From Auricularia sp. M13 (lineage: Eukaryota > Basidiomycota > Agaricomycetes > Auriculariales > Auriculariaceae): a stretch of 64,000 bases of DNA. Shown here piece by piece: positions 46,776 through 57,478 of the stretch (the stretch's first letter is position 1; every line of letters starts with the position of its first letter). The notes under the pieces were generated by a model. It saw nothing but the letters and a program-made list of their open reading frames with translations, had not been told where the DNA came from and searched no databases. The position numbers and the translations under genes are program-made. The DNA lies in the NCBI GenBank assembly GCA_037042915.1, contig CM073199.1, positions 1,116,001 to 1,180,000 on the forward strand, given 5' to 3'.

Positions 46776-47324
46776 TGATGGCTCTGCCACCTTACCTCAT
46801 GGCCTCGACTCTCCTCTCTCTCGTAATACCTCGAACTCTACATGGCTCATCCCTCTACCTAATACTTGAATCGACCTAATAATTCTTGGATGTATTCCCT
46901 CTCACACGCTGTATGCCTAGCCGGAATGCAGCATCATCTTGATCTCGATTTATTGCGCTGCAAAACGCGGCTGCCTCGCGACCAAATTTTTCATAGCGCG
47001 AAGCTGAAACCGAATTACATGGTAGAAACAAAGTCGTTGGTTTAGACTCTCAGGGCCTCGCCACACGTTGTCAGTTGTCAAGTCAGATGAGCTGACGTCA
47101 CGTGCGCCGCGGACAAAGAAGCACGCCGCTTAAAGTCCGACTGAGCTTGACCCTTGACTTCGCTTCATACAATCTATATGCAAATTAGATGTGCTACTGG
47201 TCTGCGAGCTGGCAACGCCGGCAGCAATTCTTGCCTCGATGAACAGCGACGAAGTTTCCGTGCGCGCCAGAACAACAGCCACGTGTCCGCGGACAACCAC
47301 TCTCAACGCCGATGTAAGATGAAA
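46776..47324. other. Intergenic downstream of the GTPase gene
   Basis: 3' UTR-like sequence followed by unrecognised DNA. No gene. Confidence 0.4.
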
Positions 47325-47413
47325 AAGACCCCCAACGGGTCGTGTCCCTTACCCACTCGGTTACCTGAGTGGGCGTTGTTATCTGCGAAGAGTCCAATAT
47401 GAGTCTTCCCTGA
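47325..47413 (-). repeat. SINE 5' fragment (A-box part only)
   Basis: Matches the head of the repeat at 49380-49655: the hairpin CCCACTCGGTTACCTGAGTG and flanking CTGCGAAGAGTCCAATATGA. It stops near CCCCAACGGGT before the B box. It is a truncated copy on the minus strand. Confidence 0.6.
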
Positions 47414-47899
47414 CGACACTCGTTTGCTGAGCGAGTTATGTAATAGCCCGCTTGAAGTTGTCGTACGCAGCTACAAAGACGTTCTATCCACCCTCGCGTA
47501 TATATAAGTGGGACTTTTGGAATGTCGGTGAACTGAGGAACATTGTGTTGGCGCCGCGGAGAAGAGGTTTCCCACCACAGATTTTACCCACCTCGGGATC
47601 CAGAGTCCCTATCCATGTTGAAATTTCCGCCTGATGGGTGGCAGGAAATGCCACGAACGATACGCTGCATGGACACGACGAGCTCGCGACTGGAACTCAA
47701 GCTCTGAGAAGAACGGCTCATAGACGCGTCTATAGAGTGCGTATGCCGTGATATCATGTTTCAGGACTCGTGTTTAAGTACGGAAGGATTTCCAGAAGGC
47801 CAAATGAGTCTGTGGGACGCTGGCCGCGGACGTCAGACTCAGAGCATAGCCGCTCTTCCTCGAAATGCAACATCCCGACATCTGAGCACCATTCGTTAG

Positions 47900-48325
47900 C
47901 ATGATACGTTCCGGAATGCTGTAAAGTCTTATCCTGGCGCGTATCGTTCCTGTAGACGTCTTCTGCCGCAGTGAACAGGGCAAGTGGTAGTTCCGACGGC
48001 TGCCGCGCATCCTGCGATCACCGTCCATCTTGGAGCGATGCCTAGCAGAACTGGGAGATTTTCGACGTGATACAGTCAGGGAAGACCTGGTGGTGGCCCC
48101 GGCTGCGAGAGCTTCGCATAGTTGCACGCACAGCGGAGACTGCCATTGCAGGGACACGCATGCTGACCGTCAAGACAGCAGAAATTGTCAGATTCGTGCA
48201 AGAACCGCTGCGTTATGCGCAGCTCGTGGTGCATTCCAATGGCATCCGACTCGCCGAGGACATGGGAAGCCGCCACACGGCCAAGCTCGAGAAAGCTCGA
48301 GAGATCGCAGAGCATGTCAGCTTCG
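47900..48325 (+). pseudogene. Truncated copy of the F-box-type gene
   Basis: The plus strand reads WWWPRLRELRIVARTAETA, LTVKTAEIVRFVQEPLRYA and GIRLAEDMGSRHTAKLE. These parallel WWCTRLRELRIVARTDHEA, LPTVKAADIIRFVQDTLRYA and GVRLAEGMEGPQDRNVRKLV at the C-terminus of the intact gene at 60406-62149. Left of 48060 the similarity continues weakly (SLILARIVPVDVF against SLIISRVIPTEVL), with a stop and frame changes. Only the last third of the gene is present, in the opposite orientation to the intact one, so it is a dead fragment. Confidence 0.65.
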
Positions 48326-49379
48326 AGAAGCGTCGTTTTATCGTTATCATTTTTTGTGGCGCGGACTTATACATTTTTGAAGTGCCTGCTTCGTCCCCGG
48401 ACGCCACAGTATACTGCCAGAAGAAACCAATCGTGGACTCGCACGTGCGAAGGAAGGAGAAAGCGAACAGCGGAGTGCAAATTCGCGTCGCAAGTCTTCC
48501 TCATGATCAGCCCTAGCACCTCCATACTCTGCGCCGCACCGCCGTCCAAGCATCAGCGCACCACCAGCGCACTCGCTGTCTTGGTTCCCCGCGACACGTT
48601 GCCCCCACCGTTGAACGCGTTCGAGCCCGGCCTTCTGATAAGCGCTACGCGACCATAAGCCGTACTTCGCCTTGGACGACATTTCCAACGCCTCGTGCTG
48701 CAAACAGCTCGACAGCTCGAAGCTGGATGCTTCTGACAATATAACGGCTTAGATGGGCCGCGTGTCGGCCAGAGTACGTGCACAAACCCGCAAAGCCGCG
48801 TATAGCATGCTCATCCTACTTTTCTATGCGGTCAATTCCCGGAAAATCACGAAGAGGCGGCCATGGCATTCGAGAGATGCAGCCGTAAGCGCTGTGCTGT
48901 CAGAGCCGTCGCTGAGGTACGCAGACGGCTCACGCTCGCACGGCTGTCCACTCCCTGCGACCCGCGGCCGCCAGCTCAGCAGGATGCTGTAACCCCGTCT
49001 TTGCCGACTATTTCGGGGGAACGACTTGGAAACGCTGCTCAAATTTCTTCGTACTTCCCGCCCTCGCATGCCCTTTCGCACTCGCTCACTTCCTCATGCC
49101 ATGCAGTCGCCGTGGACCGCAGCTCTTCACCAGCTCTTGAACCTTTCTTCTCAAAGCACACTCTCCACGCCTACCTTGGCCTCATTTTGCGCCTTCGAGC
49201 AGGATCGTACGTTCTGTACGCGAAAAACAGACTCTTAGACTCCGATGCTCACCTCATCAACGCAGTACCTCAGCGACACACTAGAGTCCATTTCAACGGA
49301 GGGGTAGCACGATTATCGTTGGGCAGAAGCATCGTGTGTCCATTAGAGCCGCCTCCGCCAAACCGCTGAGGCCTAATAT
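48326..49379. other. No gene recognised
   Basis: Overlapping frames on both strands (for example 48863-49369 plus, 48347-48739 minus) show no domain, anchor or splice pattern. Confidence 0.35.
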
Positions 49380-49655
49380 TCCTCAGTTCGCAGGTATGAA
49401 CGCCCACTCGGGTAACCGAGTGGGCATATAGGTTACGACTTCGTTTGGGGGGACCCGTCAAGGTCGAGGGTTCGACTCCAACTCAAACCACTCTTTACTG
49501 GATGGCGACAGGGGAGCGGGCCCAGCAAAATTCGATCCCCGAGTGGATCGGAGGTCCGCCCCCGACTCCTGAGGACTTGCGACTGGCCTACTATCTACCT
49601 AATAAGCAGTGACGGCCAGAGCGTCCGATGACGGACTCCCCCCTCTCTTTTTGTT
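49380..49655 (+). repeat. tRNA-derived SINE, copy 1
   Basis: A pol III promoter is visible. The A box-like TAACCGAGTGG at 49413-49423 sits in a hairpin (CCCACTCGGGTAACCGAGTG). The B box GGTTCGACTCC is at 49469-49479, 56 nt downstream as in a tRNA. A-box context GTAACCGAGTGGG resembles tRNA-Leu/Ser. The unrelated body follows (GCGACAGGGGAGCGGGCCCA and on), then the end GACGGACTCCCCCCTCTCTT with a T-rich tail. Copies: 59502-59805 and 62456-62855 on the minus strand, plus the fragment at 47325. Confidence 0.75.
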
Positions 49656-50617
49656 TTCATTCCAGCTTTCGTATTGACCGGGCGCAAACGTCTGACTCTT
49701 TGCTCGCCGCGTTGCCTGACAGCAGAGTCCTTGCTACGGCCCTGCAATGAGCGGTGCCACTCAGCTTGAATCCGGGCAACACGCTGAAAGACCAAGGCTA
49801 GATGATACACCGTCTGTGCTAGCTCAATCAGCTGCCATGCAATTTCCGTGACTTTCGACGCGTGCTCGCTATGTTCGGCTCTCATTGGCAGCGTGCAGTG
49901 TTGGCCCGTTTCATCTTCTCGTCTCTCGTCTTGTGGAGAATGACTGCTGGCTTCCAAGCTGTGGCACGAAACTCGTTTCCTGACATACTCTCGATACAAA
50001 TTCTCGGACCAACAGTTTCCCATGCCACTATTCCGAGTCAGACTCCTCCGCATCCCACGCCTTGCCCTTTCCGCGGCTGTATTTGTACCACTGACGCAAC
50101 TGCTGGAGGTGACTTGCGACTGGATGATTCTGTCAGCCGACGGCGCTCCACCGCTGGGCTTCAAGCCACGTCTAGCTTTACCTTGCCCGTGGGTGCGGCG
50201 ACGCCCCGTGCGGGTGTAGAACTGATTGGCGATGAACTGGTTGCGGCGCGGAAGCGTGACTGCCAATTCGGTTTTGTGAGCTCCAGTCCTGGCGCCTAAG
50301 TTCGACTCTGTACTGGCAATGCTCACCCTCTCGCCCTGTGCGATTCCTTCTGGCATGGTAATGCTGGTAATATAGGAACGTGCTCCCGCCCATGGTATGC
50401 CACTGATGTGTACACTGGCGGAAGCTGTCGACAAATGCTGCAGAGGTCCATCAAAAGGTCAATCGACTACGAAGGCCGCGGACCGGCGTGTCTTGCCTCG
50501 CCGACTGTAGCCTTCCCAGTCCTCTGACTCAGGCCACGTGTTCTTGCGGTTGCGTGGATTAGTCCTAGCTGCGATGAGCCGCGGCATGTCAGCATATACT
50601 TCGGCTTGCCCAACCAT
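49595..50617 (-). CDS. Unknown protein, intact member of an inverted gene pair
   Basis: Two exons. Exon 1 (50617-50471) starts MVGQAEVYADMPRLIAARTN. The intron at 50438-50470 (33 nt) has a GTAGTC donor, ATTGACC branch site and CTCTGCAG acceptor; it is unusually short. Exon 2 begins HLSTASASVHISGIPW and stays open for 280 codons: SNLGARTGAHKTELAVTLPR, a basic stretch with many Arg, then helical HASKVTEIAWQLIELAQTVY and HLALVFQRVARIQAEWHRSL. A related sequence at 58524-59497 shares GQA-x-x-Y-x-DMP-x-LIA at the start, so exon 1 is probably real. The last 20 or so codons and the stop lie in the adjacent SINE. The family is not recognised. A frame on the other strand (49862-50299) is also open and partly conserved, so strand choice is not certain. 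Confidence 0.45.
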
Positions 50618-51229
50618 AGCTGCTCCGGGGTGTGAGAGGAGGTCGGGGTCGTGAGCCCGCCTTATATGTCTCTGGGACAATGGAACGATTAACCAAGCTC
50701 AGGTGACATGTCGGATCAATTGGTGAGAATGCAGACGCTCGATTAGGCTAAGAGTTTGCAACGGACAAATGGCCTTGCCAGATGAACGTGAACAATGGCC
50801 ACCTGTGGCCATCTCTCCGGTGTAAAATATGGGAATGAATGTCACCTGGCCTTGTCAGTCCTGCCAGTGTAGCCCGACTCGGCTTCAGGCAATCTGCTGT
50901 AAATCGGACCCTCGGTTTCCGACGACCCGCCTGTGATTCCGCCTGGATTTATTGATCCTCAAGGGGGTCTTCAGACGTTGATTGGAATGCATGGAAATGT
51001 CCTGATTTTCAGAGTCCTATGGCCGTGGATTCACTAAGATCGTCCTGGGTGTTGCTGGGTGATGCTCAGACAAGGGCCAACTTCCTGCAACCAAGGATTT
51101 TCAAATGAACAATGCACAAAGCATAGATGCTGTGGAATCTTGCATGAGAATATTGTAGTGTGTGAATTGGAATCAGGCAACCTCAGTGAGATGACCTTTC
51201 TGAGAGGATGGGTAAGATCTAATCTGTGG
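50618..51229. other. Intergenic left of the MITE
   Basis: Probable promoter side of the minus-strand gene, then unrecognised AT-richer sequence. Confidence 0.4.
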
Positions 51230-51624
51230 TACTGTACTCGCATGACCAACTGTTCAGCTCTGTGAAGCGTGACACAAAATGTTGGTCAGTTCACCGGTTC
51301 AGTTGAGCGGGCGACGTGTGACCGAACTGGTGAATGCAGTTCAGACCTGAGGCAAACAGACGCCCTTGAGGAGCACAACCCATCAAGTCGACAGTGAGAA
51401 ACATTATTTCAGCTAAGGAACAATGAGAATGGGTAGAACTTAACATTTATAGCTCCTCTGAAGCTTCCGGATGCATTTGTGCAGCTCTGAGATCTGAGAT
51501 CTGGTTCACACCTCACGAGCAGCCCAGTTCAGAGCAGCGTCAAGGCTGTGACGTCACGCTTCCTGAGTTCAGTTCAGGCCTGCCTGTGACGGGTGACTGA
51601 ATAGTTGGTCATGCGAGTACAGTA
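51230..51624. mobile_element. MITE with 28-bp terminal inverted repeats
   Basis: The left end TACTGTACTCGCATGACCAA (51230-51257 in full) is inverted at 51597-51624 with one mismatch in 28 bp. Both ends carry an outer TA, fitting a TA target duplication as in Tc1/mariner-type elements. Sub-terminal stretches (GAAGCGTGACA left, inverted CGTCACGCTTC right) extend the symmetry. The 395-bp body has no coding frame, so it is non-autonomous. No second copy lies in the window. Confidence 0.75.
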
Positions 51625-51883
51625 TTTCCTTGTGAGACCTCAGCGGCAATGATTACGAAACCATGGTGTACCGAATTTAGCTCAACAAAATCTTACAGCG
51701 TACAGCTGAAGATCCTCCTGATGAGGGATTGGTGGTGAGATCGCCACCAAACTTCGATGCGGCTGTGTCATGCGAAATCGCCGTTCACACGTTCACGGTA
51801 CCTTCCGTTCGTCATCCGCTCGACTCAACCACTTGCACCCAACGTGTTCACTGAGCTACACGTCCGGCGGCTTCAACTGAACC

Positions 51884-54800
51884 ATGGAGGTAGGCAGTCT
51901 GCTAGGTGTTGCGCGCACGTTCTGAACGGCTTCATCGCAGGCCATCTTGGATTTCTCCAAAGAGCTGGATGTCTCGCTGCTTGATCGCGTTGCGCTTGCC
52001 TTCTTCAGCGGCTCGGGCCAGGAGGTTAGTATCTGTTCACTGGGCTCTGGAAATATGAAGTCGGATCATGCTGACGATGCGCATTAGCAACAAAGCGCGC
52101 AGCGTGTCTTGACCGCCTTCCAAGAATCTCCAGACGCCTGGCGCACCGTGCCACAAATTCTGCAATCATCCAAGTCGCCACAGGCAAAGGTACGCGTTTT
52201 TCCATACTCATAACCTAATGTTGACCCGTTGTCGCCAGTTCATCGCGCTTCAAGTCCTTGGGAAACTCGTCGAAACCAGATGGCACGCTCTGCCGGAGGA
52301 CCAGCGGCTAGGCGCGCTCTACCAAGCCTTCACTCTTGTCTCCATCTAATCAGACATCGTCACAGGCATCCGCAACTTCGTGGTCACGATTGTCATGGAC
52401 ATCTGCTCGGACGAGACGACCATGCGCAAGGAAAAGACCTATCTGGGGAAGCTGAACCTCTGCCTCGTGCAGGTGCGTCTCGCGCCCGTTCGGCGTGTTT
52501 GATTTACCAAACCGCGCGCTTGCAGATTCTAAAGCAGGACTGGCCTGACCGTTGGCCGACGTTCGTCCCGGAGCTTGTCAACTCGTCAAAGACGAATCTC
52601 AGCGTCTGCGAGAACAACATGGTCATCCTCAAGCTGCTCTCTGAGGAGATATTCGATTACTCAGCAGAACAGATGACCCAGGCAAAGATCAAGCACCTGA
52701 AGAACCAGCTTTGCGGCGAGTTCTCCGAAATCTTCCAGCTCTGCTACCAGATCCTCGAGAAGGCGACAAAGCCATCCCTCGTCCGCGCGACCTTGGAGAC
52801 GCTGCTGCGCTTCCTGAATTGGATCCCTCTGGGCTACCTCTTTGAGACTAACCTCATCGACATGCTTGTCTCCCGCGTATGTTTCACTTACTTTCATCCG
52901 GTCCCGACGTCTTACGGTTTCCTTTCAGTTCCTCGATGTGCCCGAGTTCCGGAACATCACGCTGCGCTGCTTGTCGGAAATCGCAGCACTCGAGGTCGGC
53001 ACGGAGTACGACGCCAAGTTTGCGGCGCTGGGCGCGACGGTCATGACATCCATCAACCGGTCCATTCCACCCAGCACCAACATTGCTGAGGCGTACCCCG
53101 ACTCGAGCGACGCGGACCAGCAGCTGGTCCTCAACCTAGCGCTGTTCCTGGGCAACTTCCTGGCACACCATTTGCGCCTTCTCGAGACCGACCTCAATCA
53201 GCATGGGCTCCTGATCAACATGCACATGTATATGATCAAGGTGTCACAGGTCGAGGAGCGCGAGGTGTTCAAGATCTGCCTCGAGTACTGGCTCAAGCTC
53301 GTTGGCGAGCTTTACGAGGAGATCCGCTCGTTACCCATTGGCGAGAGCGGCTTGCTCATGGGTCTGAGTCTTGGTCCGCCGACGGACGGCATGCCGCTGC
53401 GCAAGAACCTTTACAACGAGATTCTTTCCAACCTGCGGCTTATCATGATTGAACACATGGTCAAGCCCGAAGAGGTCTGTCTTGTTTGACTCATCCGAGG
53501 CCCAGTTCAACTAATCTAAGTGTTGCAGGTGCTCGTCGTTGAAAATGACGAAGGAGAGATCGTTCGCGAGTTCATGCGCGAGAGCGACACCATCATGCTG
53601 TACAAGTCGTTGCGCGAGTGCCTTGTGTACCTCACGCACCTGGACGTCCAGGACACGGAGTCTATCCTCACAGAGAAGCTCACGAAGCAAATAGACGGTA
53701 CCGAGTGGTCCTGGAACAACATCAACAGACTCTGCTGGGCGATTGGCAGCATTTCTGGTGCTATGAGTGCGTGTATTCCTAAGCTTTAATATTGTTCCTA
53801 AACTGAGCATGGTTGTTGCAGGCGAAGATACGGAAAAGCGTTTCCTGGTTCTCGTCATCAAGGATCTCCTGGGCCTGACGGAAATGAAGCGCGGAAAGGA
53901 CAACAAAGCCGTCGTCGCGTCCAACATCATGTACATCGTCGGCCAATATCCGCGGTTCCTCAAGGCGCATTGGAAGTTCTTAAAGACGTACGTTCACTCT
54001 TTTCTATCAATGCTACTTCCAGCTGAATTGTTGTGACAGTGTGGTCAACAAGCTCTTTGAGTTCATGCACGAAACTCACGAGGGTATCCAAGACATGGTA
54101 TGAAACATTTTATTCACGCAGGGACATTCAGCTTAAACGCATGTTTCCAGGCGTGCGATACGTTCATCAAAATCGCGCAGAAGTGCAGGCGGCACTTCAT
54201 TATCCGTCAAGTCGGGGAGGCAGAACCTTTCATCGACGAAATCTTACGGACCCTGCACCGTATCACCGCCGATTTGTCGCCACTGCAGGTCCACACGGTC
54301 TATGAGGCAAGCCCACTGCTGCGTCGTTGCTTTTCAGTCGTCATTGACGAGCATTTGTATTCAGGCAATTGGGTATGCGGTGGCAGCCCAGCCCAACAAG
54401 CCGACGCAGGACAAGCTCATCGCGCAGCTGATGCAGCTTCCCAACAACGCCGTGCGTATACGTAGCGTTTGGCTGGCCCGCCATCTGACTGGCATTCCAG
54501 TGGGACGCAATCATGCAGCAGGCAGCAACTAACCCGAATATCTTGGACTCGCCAGAAACGGTCAAGATCTTATCCAACGTGCTGAAGACGAACGTCTCGG
54601 CATGCACATCGATAGGGCCTTTCTACACGCTGCAGTACGGGCGGATGTTCGTGGACATGCTGGGCTTGTATAAGGCCGTCAGCACTATCATCAGTGATAC
54701 TGTCGCTCGGGATGGTAAGTAGTCTCTGTTGGCCTATCTTCCCAAGCAACGAGCATTCACGCTTTGAACAGGCACGGTCGCCACTAATACGCCGAAGATA

Positions 54801-55989
54801 CGCGGTTTGCGCACGATTAAGAAGGATATCCTGCGCTTGACGGAGACGTACATCAAGCGAGCAGAGAACGTCGAGGACGTCAATGCCAACCTTATTCCGC
54901 CCTTGCTCGAGGCCATCTTGATGGACTACGCCCGCAACGTTCCGTCTGCGCGGGACGCCGAAGTATTGAACGTCATGGTCACCATTACGTCCAAGCTCGG
55001 TGTAAGTACGGCGTTCGCAACGCGAGCTTCTGCTAAACTTTACTCAGGCTCTGCTTACGGCCCAAATACCGCCCGTCCTTGACGCTGTGTTCGAGCCGAC
55101 ACTATCCATGATCAACCGCGACTTTACGGAATTCCCTGAACACCGAATTGCGTTCTACAAGCTGCTGCGGGTCATCAATCTCCATTGTTTCCCTGGTAGG
55201 CAGGGCATAATTTCGAAGCGTGCTTCATGCGCTTACCTCGACCTTCAGCGTTATTGCAAATCCCTGCAGCGCTGTTCAAGATGTTCACTGACAGCGTCGT
55301 TTGGGCGTTCAAGCACACGACGCGCGATGTAGCAGATCTTGGCCTCACCAGTGCGCAGTCTTTCCCTCGCTGTCCGCTATGCGCCTTACACTTTGCCTCC
55401 AGTCACGCTCGAGCTCATCGATTCGTTCGCGAACGCCGACCAGGAAACGGCCAACCAGTTCTTCTTCAGCTACTTGCTGAGCTTGTTACAAGATATCCTC
55501 TATGTCTTGACCGATGCGGACCACAAGAGCGGGTTCAACAGCCAGACCATCATCCTCGCGCGCCTCTTCAGAGTCGTCGAGACCGGGTTGGTCACGTCGT
55601 CGCTCGCAGAATCGGCCGGCGCAGACGCGAGCATACCCAACTCGCTCTTCCTCAAGGAGTTTGTGGCCAACCTCCTGAAGACTGCTTTCCCGCACGTCGC
55701 GCCGTACGTTTGGATCATGCTCGCTTTCTTTGAACTCGCCCTGATCCTTTACCGCAGGGCCAAGATCCAGACGTTTGTGATCAGCTTTGCTCAGCCGCAG
55801 TCGGACGCAGCATACAAGATTGTCGCGCGCGATTTCCTCATCGAGCTCAAGGAGTTCGCTGCGTCCGACAACACCGAGCTGTTCCGCGAAGAGAAGGAGC
55901 TCGAAGCGAAACAACGCGAGGCGCACGCGCTGAGCGTGCCCGGCATGGTGAAACCTGCGCTGCTGCAGGATCAGGACGAGGCACTGTAG
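51884..55989 (+). CDS. XPO1/CRM1: Exportin-1 (CRM1), nuclear export receptor
   Basis: Karyopherin that carries leucine-rich NES cargo out of the nucleus with Ran-GTP. Exon 1 is only ATGGAG. Then [40 protein letters not shown] (importin-beta N domain), [40 protein letters not shown] and [20 protein letters not shown]. The NES-groove region reads [40 protein letters not shown] and [20 protein letters not shown]. The C-terminus is [17 protein letters not shown], with the acidic end. About sixteen introns are present. One at 52312-52365 appears to be GC-AG. At the position of the leptomycin-B-reactive Cys (human C528) this protein has Thr (53878-53880). Length (about 1,080 residues) is normal, and no break was seen. 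Confidence 0.93.
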
Positions 55990-56568
55990 GTTTAGAGTCG
56001 GTTTCCTTCCCGTAGTCTTGTAGCTTTCGACATCTCTCGCTTTCGATCTCAACGACCAAAAACCGCGATCGCACTTTTTCTCCGCTCTCATCTGTATAGA
56101 TAGTATAATACGCATAGTCGAATCTGATGCATTGGAATAACAAGTACACAATGTATTTCTGTCGCGTGCAGGGCACCACTCTGATCAGTACCTGATCACA
56201 AGCAATCGTCATGCGGGTCGGTGGCTGAGCAAGACGCGACATGGTGCAAATGACAGAAACAAATTGCCGGACGCAGTCCAGCTTCGCATTGGTTACGAAT
56301 GGGCGAACATCTACGTGGTTAGCGCTACATGGAACGAATGGGGGGAAGGGTGTCGTGGAAAGTGAAGGAGCGGTATAATGCATGGAGCGCGGGGAATACG
56401 AGTTCATGGCCGGGCGACCTGCAATGGGATATAGTGTAATGACAGGCGGCGGGAATGATTAGAATCTGAGTAAGGTAGTATATAATGGTACGGAGTTGGG
56501 TAGGGGGTAGGAGTTGTACAACATGTTGAGTCCGGGAGTCCGAGGCGTTGGATGTTGATGGTACACAT
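55990..56568. other. Convergent 3' flanks of XPO1 and an unknown gene
   Basis: T-rich 3' UTR sequence and short shadow frames. No gene. Confidence 0.5.
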
Positions 56569-57405
56569 TCAGTGGGACGCGATGTGCAGCGGGACGGCGA
56601 CAAGCCGCAACGTGCCGCGTGCCTCGCGCAGACGCGCCTCGAGTTCTGCGTCGGTGGCAATGGCGGTGGAGCTCCACGTCTCCCACCGGCCAGGCGGGCT
56701 TGTCGAGAGGTGCAGCGTCGCGCGCCCGACGTCAACGCTCGCGCGACTGGCCAGTGCGTTGAGCGTCGTGCCGTCGAAGCGGAACGCGCGGATGTCTCCC
56801 GTTGTTTGCGTGCGCACCTTGACCTTAACGTGCGTCTGCGGCTTCGTGGTGGTGGTAGAAGCCGGGGGCGAAAGGTCGGGCGAAGTCGACGCACGCTGCA
56901 GCCCTGGGCGAACGCTCAGCCGTTGTTGCAGGGAGACAGCCAAGGCGGCAGATGAGGGAGGGTGAGAGCACTCCTGATAGCGAGGGCGTCGGCGCGTGGA
57001 TGGGTGTCCAAGCGGCGTTGTCGGCACCGAGTGAGATTGTTGCTGGAGTGAGAGTCGTGAGCTTTGCGAAGATGAAACATCGGAGAAACTAACTGCGAAT
57101 TTGCCGGAGCGCATGAGGAGCTGTTGCAATGGCTCGCTGGCCCGTACGGCATCGCGGTCGCCGTTGCGGTCGAAGGAAAATCCCTCGCCGAGGATTTCGA
57201 CCTCGCGGTCACACTCGCGCGGCAGAGAGAAATAGTCGAGCGCGTCGTGGCCCTGCTCATGGGCGACGGAGAGGGGGTCGTAAGTGTCCAGCCAGCCCGA
57301 CTTGATCGTTTCGACGCGCGAATGCGAGTGCTCGAATGGGCTCATGGCCGGCGGCGGCAGCTCTGTGCGGGCGCGGCGCGGCGACGAGCGCAGAAGCGAA
57401 GGCAT
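56569..57405 (-). CDS. Uncharacterised protein, possible PB1-like C-terminus
   Basis: One exon of 278 codons starting MPSLLRSSPRRARTELPPPA. The start is chosen because a TATA-like element lies about 70 bp upstream, although the frame is open further. A conserved-looking part follows: IKSGWLDTYDPLSVAHEQGH, DALDYFSLPRECDREVEILG. Then a Ser/Gln-rich linker. The C-terminal 90 residues read HVKVKVRTQTTGDIRAFRFD, GTTLNALASRASVDVG and ATDAELEARLREARGTLRLV. This beta-beta-helix rhythm with a leading Lys is reminiscent of PB1/ubiquitin-like domains, but that is inference. No membrane segment. Confidence 0.65.
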   Translation of the reverse strand: MPSLLRSSPRRARTELPPPAMSPFEHSHSRVETIKSGWLDTYDPLSVAHEQGHDALDYFSLPRECDREVEILGEGFSFDRNGDRDAVRASEPLQQLLMRSGKFAVSFSDVSSSQSSRLSLQQQSHSVPTTPLGHPSTRRRPRYQECSHPPSSAALAVSLQQRLSVRPGLQRASTSPDLSPPASTTTTKPQTHVKVKVRTQTTGDIRAFRFDGTTLNALASRASVDVGRATLHLSTSPPGRWETWSSTAIATDAELEARLREARGTLRLVAVPLHIASH

Positions 57406-57470
57406 AGCTGGCGCAGGCGTTGTGGTCGTGGGAAGAGGGACGGCGCGGGGCGGAGCGCGGACCTGGCGTC

Positions 57471-57478
57471 TTATATTG
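57471..57478 (-). promoter_or_regulatory. TATA-like element of the gene ending at 56569
   Basis: On the minus strand the sequence reads TCAATATAAGAC, about 70 nt before the ATG at 57405. It argues that the longer in-frame extension to 57633 is not translated. Confidence 0.45.

Noticed and set aside
49411-49480. A functional tRNA gene at the A/B-box region
   Set aside because: No acceptor stem or anticodon arm could be closed, and the sequence is repeated with a non-tRNA body, so it is a SINE head.
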